A DNA stretch of 64,000 nt. It comes from Limnohabitans sp. GTDB lineage: Bacteria > Pseudomonadota > Gammaproteobacteria > Burkholderiales > Burkholderiaceae_C. Below are positions 1-7,418 of the stretch, in pieces. Below the pieces are notes generated by a model. The model was not told the origin of the DNA, searched no databases, and worked only from the letters and a program-made list of their open reading frames with translations. The stretch lies in the NCBI RefSeq assembly GCF_023910625.1, contig NZ_JAAVVW010000003.1, positions 2,108,001 to 2,172,000 on the forward strand. Reading direction: 5' to 3'. Each line of letters begins with the position of its first letter. Position 1 is the first letter of the stretch. Position numbers and translations under genes: made by a program.

Positions 1-665
1 TGAATTTCACCGACACGCCCACCGTTTTCATTGTGGACGACGATGCCAGCGTTCGCGAAGGCATGGCTTGGCTTTTGCGCACCCGACGTTTGTTCAGCGA
101 GTCGTTTGAAAGTGCCGAGTCTTTCCTGAAGATGCTGGAAAACAATTTTCAGATCATCGGTAGCGCCCCCCCGGCTGAATACACCGGGCCCCGGCATGCC
201 GCCTGCATTTTGCTGGACGTGCGGATGCCTTCGATGAGTGGTTTGGCGCTTTTTGAACATCTGCTGAACAAAGGCTACGCCCATGCTTGGCCCGTGATTT
301 TCCTGACCGGTCATGCCGACGTGCCCACCGCTGTAGACAGCGTCAAGCGGGGCGCATTTGACTTCTGTGAAAAACCCTTCTCGGACAACGCCCTGGTCGA
401 TCGGGTGGAGCAGGCGCTGATTTTGTCGCATGAACGTTTGAACGCCCGAACTGAGCAGCAGCGCTTGCAGTCGCAGCTTATGGAGCTGACCGATCGAGAG
501 CGCGCTGTCATGCATCTGGTGGTGGAGGGCATACCCAACAAGCTGATTGCGGACCAACTTGACATCAGCGTGCGCACGGTTGAGGTGCACCGTGCGCGCG
601 TGTTTTACAAAATGGACGTGAAATCGGCAGTGGAACTGGCCAATCTGATGAGGGCATTGTCGTGA
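1..665 (+). CDS. FixJ/NarL-type response regulator (start codon cut by window edge)
   Basis: Two-component DNA-binding response regulator. Reading frame is open from base 3; bases 1-2 (TG) followed by AAT TTC ACC suggest the initiator ATG begins one base before the window, giving about 221 residues. An acidic triad (DDD) lies at residues 13-15, the likely phospho-acceptor Asp in LLDVRMP near residue 73, the conserved Thr in FLTGH near 103 and Lys in EKPF near 125. A C-terminal LuxR-type helix-turn-helix starts at LTDRERAVMHLV and contains SVRTVEVHR. The acceptor Asp is about 20 residues later than usual because of an extra segment between the second helix and third strand. The closest family style is FixJ/TtrR/TodT. 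The stop overlaps the next gene by 4 bases (GTGA), so the two are probably co-expressed. The partner kinase should lie just upstream of the window. Confidence 0.9.
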   Translation, partial: NFTDTPTVFIVDDDASVREGMAWLLRTRRLFSESFESAESFLKMLENNFQIIGSAPPAEYTGPRHAACILLDVRMPSMSGLALFEHLLNKGYAHAWPVIFLTGHADVPTAVDSVKRGAFDFCEKPFSDNALVDRVEQALILSHERLNARTEQQRLQSQLMELTDRERAVMHLVVEGIPNKLIADQLDISVRTVEVHRARVFYKMDVKSAVELANLMRALS

Positions 666-1213
666 TCCCGCGTCACGCCGCGCATCCCGGCTCGGCCTCA
701 GCACAGCCTCAACCCCATCGGCGCGCCATGCTGATGGCTTTGGGCGTCGGCCTGACTGGGCTTTTGACAGCCTGCGCTGCCCCACCTGTGGCGCGCCCGG
801 TCAGCCCACTTAACCGACCTGTCGGCCCTTACAACACAGTGCGCAATGACCTGGCCTTGTTTGCTTTGTCTTTGCTCGACACACCTTACCGATGGGGCGG
901 GCGGGGTCCGGCGACCGGATTTGATTGTTCTGGCCTGGTGGCCCACGTTTACCGGGAAGGTGGTGGTATCTCTGTCCAAGGCACCGCCGCCGAGCTGGGA
1001 CGCAAATCAAGGCCCATTACGCGATCCGCCTTGTTGCCCGGAGATCTGGTTTTTTTCAATACCCTTGGGGCACGCCACTCGCACGTGGGGGTTTATGTGG
1101 GTGATGGGCGCTTTGTTCACGCCAGCAATCCCCGCACGGGCGTGCGCGTGGATCACCTGAATCATCGCTATTACGCCCAACGCTTTGAAGGGGCACACAC
1201 TTTGCTGGACTGA
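662..1213 (+). CDS. NlpC/P60 family lipoprotein, putative peptidoglycan endopeptidase
   Basis: Predicted cell-wall cysteine peptidase that would cleave stem peptides in peptidoglycan. The 183-residue frame has a lipoprotein signal with lipobox LLTAC (Cys38), a short linker, then an NlpC/P60 domain with catalytic Cys89 in DCSGLV, His121 in HSHVGVYVG and a third polar residue around FVHAS (His133). The GTG at 662 overlaps the stop of the response-regulator gene. An ATG at 728 would also keep the signal peptide but lose the preceding basic residues (HRR), so GTG is preferred. Translational coupling to a response regulator suggests the pair forms one operon. Confidence 0.88.
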   Translation: MIPRHAAHPGSASAQPQPHRRAMLMALGVGLTGLLTACAAPPVARPVSPLNRPVGPYNTVRNDLALFALSLLDTPYRWGGRGPATGFDCSGLVAHVYREGGGISVQGTAAELGRKSRPITRSALLPGDLVFFNTLGARHSHVGVYVGDGRFVHASNPRTGVRVDHLNHRYYAQRFEGAHTLLD

Positions 1214-1223
1214 AGGCCTGTGC

Positions 1224-1373
1224 TTAGGTTTTTGTGTCGTCCGAAGGAGAACCTGTGGGCTTCGAAGCACTCGGGGGCAATTCACCTTTGTTGCGGCCGT
1301 AAAACATGGTCCACCAGACAATTGCCAGCAAAATGACCAACGCCAGCAACGCTTCCAACAAAATCAGACCCAT
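1224..1373 (-). CDS. small single-pass membrane protein
   Basis: A 49-residue frame read leftwards starting at [12 protein letters not shown]. Residues 3-20 are a strong transmembrane segment (LILLEALLALVILLAIVW), followed by a basic residue and a hydrophilic Ser/Pro/Asp-rich tail. A GGGG-containing ribosome-binding stretch lies about 8 bases upstream. Its ATG and the likely ATG of the opposite mltA gene overlap within the same CATG, so the two genes are divergent with no intergenic space. Function is not recognised. The hydrophobic profile supports a real gene, but it is short. Confidence 0.55.
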   Translation of the reverse strand: MGLILLEALLALVILLAIVWWTMFYGRNKGELPPSASKPTGSPSDDTKT

Positions 1374-2538
1374 GCAAGCACCCCGTTTTTTGTCCCGCCG
1401 ACCGCCATGGTCAGGCTGGTTGTTCGCCGCGATTGTAGGCACCTTCGCTGGCTGCTCAGTGACGCCCGTCCGGCATGACCCCGTTGCGGCAAGCCCATCG
1501 TCACCGGGTCCCGTCATCCGGGACATCACCCCGCAATTGCCCGCCCTCCTGCTGCGCGAGCAAAGCCGCTGGGTGCCTGTTCAGTGGTCAGACCTGCCGG
1601 GGCTGGACACCGATGCCATCAACGAAGCCTGGCCCGCCTGGCTGCAAAGCTGTCAACGGCCCGGCCCCGATTGGAAAGCCCTTTGCCCGGAGATCGCCCA
1701 ACTGGCCCATGCGCCTGTGGCACAGCAACGCCGCTGGATGCGTGACAAATTGCAACCATACCGCGTCGAATCCCACGAACAACGTCAGCAGGGCCTATTG
1801 ACCGGATACTACGAGCCGGCACTGACGGGCTCTCGCCGACCTCAAGGGGCCTTCAAGGTCCCCCTGTTTGCTCCACCGGCTCAATTGGGGCAGCGCAAAC
1901 CCTGGTTCAGCCGCCAGGAAATCGACACCCTGCCTGCCGCCCGCGCTGCCTTGCGGGGCAAAGAGCTGCTGTATTTGGCCGACCCGGTGGACGCGATGGT
2001 GCTGCACATCCAGGGCTCGGGCCTGGTGAACGTGACCGAGCCCGACGGCCGCCAGCGCTGGGTGCGCATGGCTTATGCGGCCACCAACGACCAGCCCTAC
2101 AAAAGCATTGGCCGCTGGCTGCTGGACCAAAACCTGATCCGCGATGCCAGTTGGCCCGGCATCAAGGCCTGGATCGACCGCAACCCCTCACGCGTCAACG
2201 AGTTGTTGTGGCAAAACCCGCGTGTGGTGTTCTTCCGCGAAGAGGCCTTGCCCGTGGGCAGCGTGCCGCCCGGCCCCAAAGGCGCACAAGGCGTGCCGCT
2301 CACGGCCGAGCGCTCGATTGCGGTGGACCGCCGCAGCATCCCCTACGGCACCCCGGTGTGGATGAAGTCCACCGGACCGCAAACGTCTTTTGACCGCCTG
2401 GTGCTGGCCCAAGACACCGGCACCGCCATTGTGGGCGCGGTGCGGGCCGACTATTACGCGGGATCAGGACCCGTGGCTGGCGAATTGGCAGGGCGGCTCA
2501 AGCAGCCCCTGCAAATGTGGGCCCTGTGGCCACGCTGA
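1372..2538 (+). CDS. mltA: membrane-bound lytic murein transglycosylase A
   Basis: Outer-membrane lipoprotein that cleaves the MurNAc-GlcNAc bond of peptidoglycan to give 1,6-anhydro ends. From ATG 1372 the product is 388 residues with a basic N-terminus, a hydrophobic stretch and lipobox GTFAGC (Cys28). The MltA domain shows LLTGYYEP, the LHIQGSG segment (about 2005-2025) and the C-terminal 3D-like region with the catalytic Asp in AQDTGTAI (near 2415). The start is uncertain: there is no strong ribosome-binding site, GTG 1306 upstream is open in frame, and a TTG at 1388 would also keep the signal peptide. Length fits the family. Confidence 0.92.
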   Translation: MQAPRFLSRRPPWSGWLFAAIVGTFAGCSVTPVRHDPVAASPSSPGPVIRDITPQLPALLLREQSRWVPVQWSDLPGLDTDAINEAWPAWLQSCQRPGPDWKALCPEIAQLAHAPVAQQRRWMRDKLQPYRVESHEQRQQGLLTGYYEPALTGSRRPQGAFKVPLFAPPAQLGQRKPWFSRQEIDTLPAARAALRGKELLYLADPVDAMVLHIQGSGLVNVTEPDGRQRWVRMAYAATNDQPYKSIGRWLLDQNLIRDASWPGIKAWIDRNPSRVNELLWQNPRVVFFREEALPVGSVPPGPKGAQGVPLTAERSIAVDRRSIPYGTPVWMKSTGPQTSFDRLVLAQDTGTAIVGAVRADYYAGSGPVAGELAGRLKQPLQMWALWPR

Positions 2539-2557
2539 CCAGGATGCCCTTGACCGG

Positions 2558-2830
2558 ATGACTTTGACCTGCCGCCCCGGCTGCGCCGCTTGCTGCACCG
2601 CCCCTTCCATCTCCTCGCCCATCCCTGGCATGCCCCAAGGCAAACCCGCGGGCGTGCCTTGCGTGCATCTTGACGAACAACTGCGCTGCAAAATTTTTGG
2701 TCAGCCCGAACGGCCCGCGGTGTGTGGGCAACTTCAAGCGTCGGTGGAGATGTGCGGGGCTGTGGCCGATGGCGGGGTGCACGCCCGGGCTTGGCTCATG
2801 CGGCTGGAAGATTTGACGCGGCCCGGGTGA
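2558..2830 (+). CDS. YkgJ family cysteine cluster protein
   Basis: A 90-residue protein with many cysteines: CRPGCAACC near the N-terminus and [14 protein letters not shown] and MCG later. This is the pattern of the YkgJ/UPF0153 family, proposed to bind zinc or an iron-sulfur cluster; its biochemical role is not established. The ATG at 2558 is 20 bases after the mltA stop. Longer in-frame upstream sequence overlaps mltA and lacks family character, so it was excluded. It may be transcribed with mltA. Confidence 0.78.
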   Translation: MTLTCRPGCAACCTAPSISSPIPGMPQGKPAGVPCVHLDEQLRCKIFGQPERPAVCGQLQASVEMCGAVADGGVHARAWLMRLEDLTRPG

Positions 2831-3074
2831 TGGAAATGAAATATCGATGAATTTACTGGTTTGTATGGACCTCCATCATTCTTCAACCTTATCGCCGTTG
2901 CTCAGTCCTGAAGCCAGATGCATATGTCCACTTGATCGCAAGAACTATCTTTTATATAGTGGAATGAGCGTAGCTGCCACTTGTTAATGCGAATAGTTGC
3001 TTAGGAAAAATACCTTATAGGTCTTGATGTATTGTAAAAATACTGTATATTTATACAACCGATTGATCATGTCG
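2831..3074. other. AT-rich intergenic stretch, no gene seen
   Basis: About 240 bases, clearly more AT-rich than the mltA side, ending at the target duplication of the IS481-family element. No open frame with coding character and no convincing terminator or promoter pair was seen. It probably marks the left border of the low-GC island holding the restriction-modification genes. Confidence 0.5.
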
Positions 3075-3080
3075 TCTATA
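3075..3080. repeat. 6-bp target duplication TCTATA, left copy
   Basis: Directly abuts the left inverted repeat and matches 4171-4176. It also supplies the transposase stop codon (minus-strand TAG at 3078-3076). Confidence 0.85.
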
Positions 3081-4048
3081 TGTCGCATCCCGGATGATCG
3101 TAAGGCCGTTTTATAAACAAATGAGGATGAGAAGCGTACCAGTCTTTCATGGCCCTCATCGGTGTTTTGCTTTTAAGCGCTGACTGGGGTAACTGATGGT
3201 TGTACAGAGCCACGTAACGCATGAGCGTTTGCTCCAAATCTTCACCGCTGGTGAATCGGTGTGTCTTGAGCACGTCAGCGATACGCCCGTTGAAGCGCTC
3301 GACCATGCCATTGGTGCGCGGCGTGCGTGGTTTGGTCAGGCGGTGTTCAATGTTCAAGGCTTGGCACAGTTGATCAAACTCATGGTTGCCCGTGGCCTGG
3401 CGCTCACGGCTGGCAAACAACCTGTCAGTGAACTCCTTGCCGTTGTCGGTCAGAATTTTCTGCATCTTGATCGGGCACGCCTTGTGCAGGGCATTGAGAA
3501 ACGCTCGGGCTGCCGCTGCCGTCTTGTGGCTCTTGATCTGCACAAACACCCAGCGTGTGGCGCGGTCGATGGCCACAAACAGATAGCGCCTGCTGGTCTC
3601 GTCGGGCATCTGGGGCAGGTATTTGACATCGATGTGGATGAACCCCGGCTCATAGCTTTTGAAGGCTTTATGAGGCTCAGTGGGCTCTTTGGGCCTGAGC
3701 GCGTTGAGGTTGCCAACGCCGTGGCGACGCAAGCAACGGTCCAGACCCGAGCGTGTGGCCTGGGGGCAAAGAAACTCGCGGGTGACGGCCAGCAAGATCA
3801 TCCAGGGGCAACAGCAGCGTCTTTCTGAGTTCGACCACGATCTGTTCTTGCGCCGGTGTGAGCGTGGTTTGAAGCTTGTGCGGGGTGTGGGACGCGTCAT
3901 GAAAGCTGTCTCGACCCTTCCACTTGTAAACAGTGCCTTCACTCACGCCGAAGCGCAACGCCAAAGTGGCAGCAGTCTCCGTGCTGGCCGCCATCTCCGC
4001 ACGGGTGGCGGGCGTAGTACGTGCGTTTTTGTGCAAGGCTATCATCAT
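3076..4048 (-). pseudogene. IS481-family transposase, frameshifted
   Basis: DDE transposase in two overlapping frames. The first begins MMIALHKNARTTP at 4048 and carries the helix-turn-helix (LALRFGVSEGTVYKWKGR). The second carries the catalytic core: first Asp in HIDVKYLPQ, second in LTDNGKEF, Glu in NGMVERFNGR. The frames join near 3800, where DDL continues as LAVTREFLCP only if one base is skipped. IS481 transposases are normally a single frame, and no slippery run is present, so this reads as an inactivating one-base insertion or a sequence error. The reading frame has no stop inside the element; the TAG is contributed by the target duplication. Confidence 0.85.
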
Positions 4049-4170
4049 GACAAGGCTCCCGGGTGGACTGCTGAGGTGACGCAAAGATTGTCTATCAACT
4101 GCCGCATGACCTCTCTGGCCATGAACAGCGGATACCGTTTTGAGTCAATGCAATCATCCGGGATGCGACA
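3081..4170 (-). mobile_element. IS481-family insertion sequence (1090 bp)
   Basis: Perfect 18-base terminal inverted repeats: TGTCGCATCCCGGATGAT at 3081-3098 and its reverse complement at 4153-4170. Both ends are flanked by the same 6 bases, TCTATA (3075-3080 and 4171-4176), a target duplication. The 6-base length and the CTA core agree with the NCTAGN target described for IS481. The element carries one transposase frame, on the minus strand, broken by a frameshift. Ends and duplication are intact, so the insertion looks fairly recent. Confidence 0.92.
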
Positions 4171-4176
4171 TCTATA
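4171..4176. repeat. 6-bp target duplication TCTATA, right copy
   Basis: Directly abuts the right inverted repeat of the IS481-family element and matches 3075-3080. Confidence 0.85.
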
Positions 4177-4222
4177 GAAGCTTGATCAAGAATAGTTTGA
4201 ACATCCACACATCAGAATTGCA

Positions 4223-5218
4223 ATGAGAGACTTCATCGACTTATTTTGTGGCGCAGGTGGGTTATCACTTGGTTTAGAAGCTGCGGGCCTGAACTGCGTC
4301 GCCGCTGTAGAAATGAACCGTGACGCATGCGACACTTTCGCTCTGCAGCATTCGAAAGCTACAGTCCACAACATGCCAATTCAAGGATTGAACTTCAAAC
4401 AATATAGAGGAGTTTCCCTGCTTGCGGGCGGCCCGCCATGCCAACCTTTTTCAGCTGGTGGTAAAGGCCTAGCATCTGAAGATTCACGTGACATGATTCC
4501 GCAATTTATACGCGCAGTTGAAGAAGCACAACCGGCAATGTTTCTCATGGAAAATGTTCCTGGTCTTGCTAGTCCAAGTCACAAAGACTACTTAGAGTAT
4601 TCATTAGATAATTTTGAAGAACTTGGTTATAAAGTTTATGTTCAAGTTCTTAATGCCGCAGAGTATGGTGTACCGCAGAAGCGTCGTCGCTTAATCGTTG
4701 TTGGCGTCAAAAATGAATTGCCAGATTTTCACTTTCCTGCGCCAACTCATGGACCCAATCATTGTAAACCCTTCATTACAGCAGGTGAAACTCTTTCAAA
4801 AGTTGGTTCTATTGAATTAATAAATGAATCTAAGGTTGTATTTGCCAAACGGCCAGATTTAAGACCAAGTCCTTATGACGGACATCTCTTCAACGGTGGT
4901 GGTCGTGCTATCGACTTGTCCGCACCATCTCATACGATCCTAGCTTCAGCTGGCGGAAACAAGACTCACTTTCTTGATCTACAAAGTGAGGTGCCCGAAT
5001 ACCACAAACATCTGATGAACGGAGGAAGGCCGCGAGTTGGATGCCTTAATGGGGGACGCCGTCTTTCAGTTCAGGAATCAGCTGCTTTGCAGACCTTTCC
5101 TGATGGAATGCGTTTTTTAGGTTCGCGTAGTTCTCAATACGCTCAAATTGGTAATGCCGTTCCCCCCGAACTTGGCAAAGCACTTGGAAAATCCTTATTA
5201 AAAACTCTCATGAGTTGA
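4223..5218 (+). CDS. DNA (cytosine-5-)-methyltransferase
   Basis: C5-cytosine methyltransferase of 331 residues with all core motifs in order: motif I DLFCGAGGLSLGL (residues 6-18), motif IV PPCQPFSAGG with catalytic Cys73, motif VI ENVPG (110-114), motif VIII QKRRRLIVVG and motif X QIGNAVPPELG near the C-terminus. It transfers a methyl group from S-adenosylmethionine to cytosine in a specific duplex site, which cannot be read from the sequence. It converges on the gene at 5223-6308 with a 4-base gap. Base composition is far more AT-rich than the core genome, indicating acquisition with its neighbour. Confidence 0.95.
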   Translation: MRDFIDLFCGAGGLSLGLEAAGLNCVAAVEMNRDACDTFALQHSKATVHNMPIQGLNFKQYRGVSLLAGGPPCQPFSAGGKGLASEDSRDMIPQFIRAVEEAQPAMFLMENVPGLASPSHKDYLEYSLDNFEELGYKVYVQVLNAAEYGVPQKRRRLIVVGVKNELPDFHFPAPTHGPNHCKPFITAGETLSKVGSIELINESKVVFAKRPDLRPSPYDGHLFNGGGRAIDLSAPSHTILASAGGNKTHFLDLQSEVPEYHKHLMNGGRPRVGCLNGGRRLSVQESAALQTFPDGMRFLGSRSSQYAQIGNAVPPELGKALGKSLLKTLMS

Positions 5219-5222
5219 CCGC

Positions 5223-6308
5223 TTACTTCTCACTGAGTTCAAGTTCATCAATAAGCATAACAAACTGATTAACAACCTCTACCTTTGGTTGATAACGATC
5301 AAGTAACTCGTAAAGCCGATTTATAGCGCTAGCGCGACCTTGCCTCGTTAATGCGCTAACGAGGCTTGAAGCAAATGAATTAACTTCAAGAACTGATAAA
5401 TCCAAAGAAAGTTCTTTCAGTCTATTTATTAATGAATCACTAGCTGCATTAACACCGGTAGCAACAATCGTTAATCTACTCAGATCATTGTCTCGAATAG
5501 TTTTTTCTGCTCCAATTAATTTCTCTGTCCAATCGTTAGCGGTGACCTCTAAAGCTTCGACGACGCGATTACCCAAAAGTATCTGAATATCACCTGCTGA
5601 TCTACTGCTCTTATCTGATGCATTCAAATTTTTTGTTTCTACACGAAATGTCGCTAAGCCTTGTTGTTCAATAACAGCATGAAGGAGCGCTGCTATGGAA
5701 TATTGCTCGTACGCACCGGAAGAAGGGGTTGCGTATAACCGAGATAAAAGTCCACTAACGCGCCCAAAAGTGAGAGCCCCTCTGTTGAGAGCAGGCATTC
5801 CAAGAATAGGCCTTGCATTTGCGGCTATTTGTAAGCAACAAAAATGAAAAGCATCCTGGATTTCTTCAAACGATCGATCTGGATTTGAACCCCAAAGTAA
5901 AATCGAATCAAAATATTCATCATTGCCTCTGGCAAGCTGATCTGTGTTTTTACCAATATTTTGAAATGCATCCTTTACCGCACGTATATGTTTACTTGAA
6001 AGAAATTCTCCGAACCACTTTGAAACACCCCGACCACCCTCTTGCCGAATTTGTATGTTCACTGTTGATCCAACTGCGAGCCAAAAAGCAAACTGAATAA
6101 CAAGTGCATCGCGATAACTTATATTACTGCTAATTAGAACTTTGTTTACTTGCGATTCTATAGCTTCCGGCGCATTTAAACTATTACTCCATGAAGCTTT
6201 CCCTAAAAGAAGATCTTCGAAAGTTTTACATATTAATTCTTTTGCTCTTTCAGAGGTACGCGGTATCCCTGCAGATAGTTTTAATTTTTTAGAAGTCGAA
6301 TTAATCAT
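5223..6308 (-). CDS. probable type II restriction endonuclease partner of the C5 methyltransferase
   Basis: A 361-residue, AT-rich gene facing the methyltransferase tail-to-tail. The segment VETKNLNASDKSSR then AGDIQI, followed by VVEALEVTAND, has a GD...E-x-T spacing that could be a PD-(D/E)xK-type nuclease core with an altered last residue. The whole length and this segment remind me of the SacI-type restriction endonuclease family, but that is from memory and not a computed match. Pairing with a solitary C5 methyltransferase inside a low-GC island is the main argument for endonuclease function. Alternative: an unrelated island protein. Confidence 0.65.
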   Translation of the reverse strand: MINSTSKKLKLSAGIPRTSERAKELICKTFEDLLLGKASWSNSLNAPEAIESQVNKVLISSNISYRDALVIQFAFWLAVGSTVNIQIRQEGGRGVSKWFGEFLSSKHIRAVKDAFQNIGKNTDQLARGNDEYFDSILLWGSNPDRSFEEIQDAFHFCCLQIAANARPILGMPALNRGALTFGRVSGLLSRLYATPSSGAYEQYSIAALLHAVIEQQGLATFRVETKNLNASDKSSRSAGDIQILLGNRVVEALEVTANDWTEKLIGAEKTIRDNDLSRLTIVATGVNAASDSLINRLKELSLDLSVLEVNSFASSLVSALTRQGRASAINRLYELLDRYQPKVEVVNQFVMLIDELELSEK

Positions 6309-6630
6309 AATTAATTTTGTTTTGAAAAAGCTATTGAAAATTTGAAATACTTTTCTTAATAACTGTCTAAAATGTCATTGTCTCATGCCCCAAAATTGAA
6401 CCCACACTTTACCTGAAAAAGCCTCCAATATAGTTAATTTTATACCGATCCACAGGTAACCAAGCCATGAGCGAATGCGGACACACTTGAGTGACTATGG
6501 TCAAACGTGCTTCCCAAGGTCGGAAATATTGACCCTGAAAAATGAAGCGCTCTTCAGTCACCAACAAGTCATCCCCCCACCCCGCTTACCGCTAAGCTGA
6601 ACCCCTTTTGCTGACCTGCTGAGCACAGTC
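6309..6630. other. intergenic region at right edge of the island
   Basis: AT-rich up to about 6420, then rising in GC towards the aldolase gene. It contains short phrases such as CAAAATTGAACCCACAC that resemble worn insertion-sequence ends, but no complete element, open frame or clear terminator could be supported. Confidence 0.4.
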
Positions 6631-7416
6631 ATGGCGTTAGACATTCCTTCCTTAAAAGACAGCGTTCACCCCGACGAGTGGCAGCTGCGCCTGGACTTGG
6701 CCGCGTGTTACCGGCTGGTGGCCCTGTACGGCTGGAGCGACTTGGTGTTCACCCACATCAGCGCCAAACTGCCCGAGTCGGTGGCTGGTCAAGACCACCA
6801 ATTTCTGATCAACCCCTACGGCCTGATGTTCGATGAGATCACCGCATCCAGCCTGGTCAAGGTGGACATGCAGTGCAACAAACTGCACGACAGCCCTTTC
6901 CCGGTGAACCCGGCCGGCTTTGTGATCCACAGCGCGGTGCACGAGGCGCGGCCCGATGCCGGCTGTGTGTTGCACACCCACACCCGGGCCGGGGTGGCCG
7001 TGAGCGCGCAGGCACACGGCGTGCTGCCCATCAGCCAGCAAAGCACGTTTGTGCTGGCCTCGTTGGCCTACCACGGCTACGAAGGCGTGGCCATTCGGGA
7101 CGACGAAAAGCTGCGTCTGCAGGCCAACTTGGGCGAGGCCAATTACCTGATGCTGCGCAACCACGGCCTGCTCACCGTGGGCAAAACCATCGCCGATGCG
7201 TTTTTGTCGATGTACACGTTTGAGAATACCTGCCGCATCCAGGTTGATGCGCTGGCTGGGCAGGCGGGCCCCAAAGACCTGACGGCGGTGGACCCGCAAA
7301 TCATCAACGGCGTGGCCACGGCCATGCGCGTGCAAACGGGCGGCTTGGGGGGTGCTTTTGTGTGGCCTTCGCTGCTGCGCAAACTGCAGCGAGAGAGCCC
7401 GGACTTCACTCTTTGA
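6631..7416 (+). CDS. class II aldolase/adducin family protein
   Basis: A 261-residue member of the class II aldolase/adducin fold, zinc-dependent enzymes that include fuculose-phosphate aldolases. Visible signatures are the N-terminal helix region (LDLAACYRLVALYGWSDLV), FTHISAKLP, the metal-binding HTHTRAG near residue 114 and the downstream RNHGLL. Similar proteins are abundant in Burkholderiales, and the true substrate is usually unknown. It stands alone, ending 2 bases before the end of copA on the other strand. Confidence 0.88.
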   Translation: MALDIPSLKDSVHPDEWQLRLDLAACYRLVALYGWSDLVFTHISAKLPESVAGQDHQFLINPYGLMFDEITASSLVKVDMQCNKLHDSPFPVNPAGFVIHSAVHEARPDAGCVLHTHTRAGVAVSAQAHGVLPISQQSTFVLASLAYHGYEGVAIRDDEKLRLQANLGEANYLMLRNHGLLTVGKTIADAFLSMYTFENTCRIQVDALAGQAGPKDLTAVDPQIINGVATAMRVQTGGLGGAFVWPSLLRKLQRESPDFTL

Positions 7417-7418
7417 AT

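Noticed and set aside
3790-3815. Programmed frameshift in the IS481-family transposase
   Set aside because: No slippery heptamer or stimulatory structure at the join, and this family normally uses a single frame; mutation is simpler.
4484-4493. TTCACGTGAC in the methyltransferase gene as another parS site
   Set aside because: Only the central core matches and it lies 18 kb from the parS cluster; the remaining bases do not fit the consensus.
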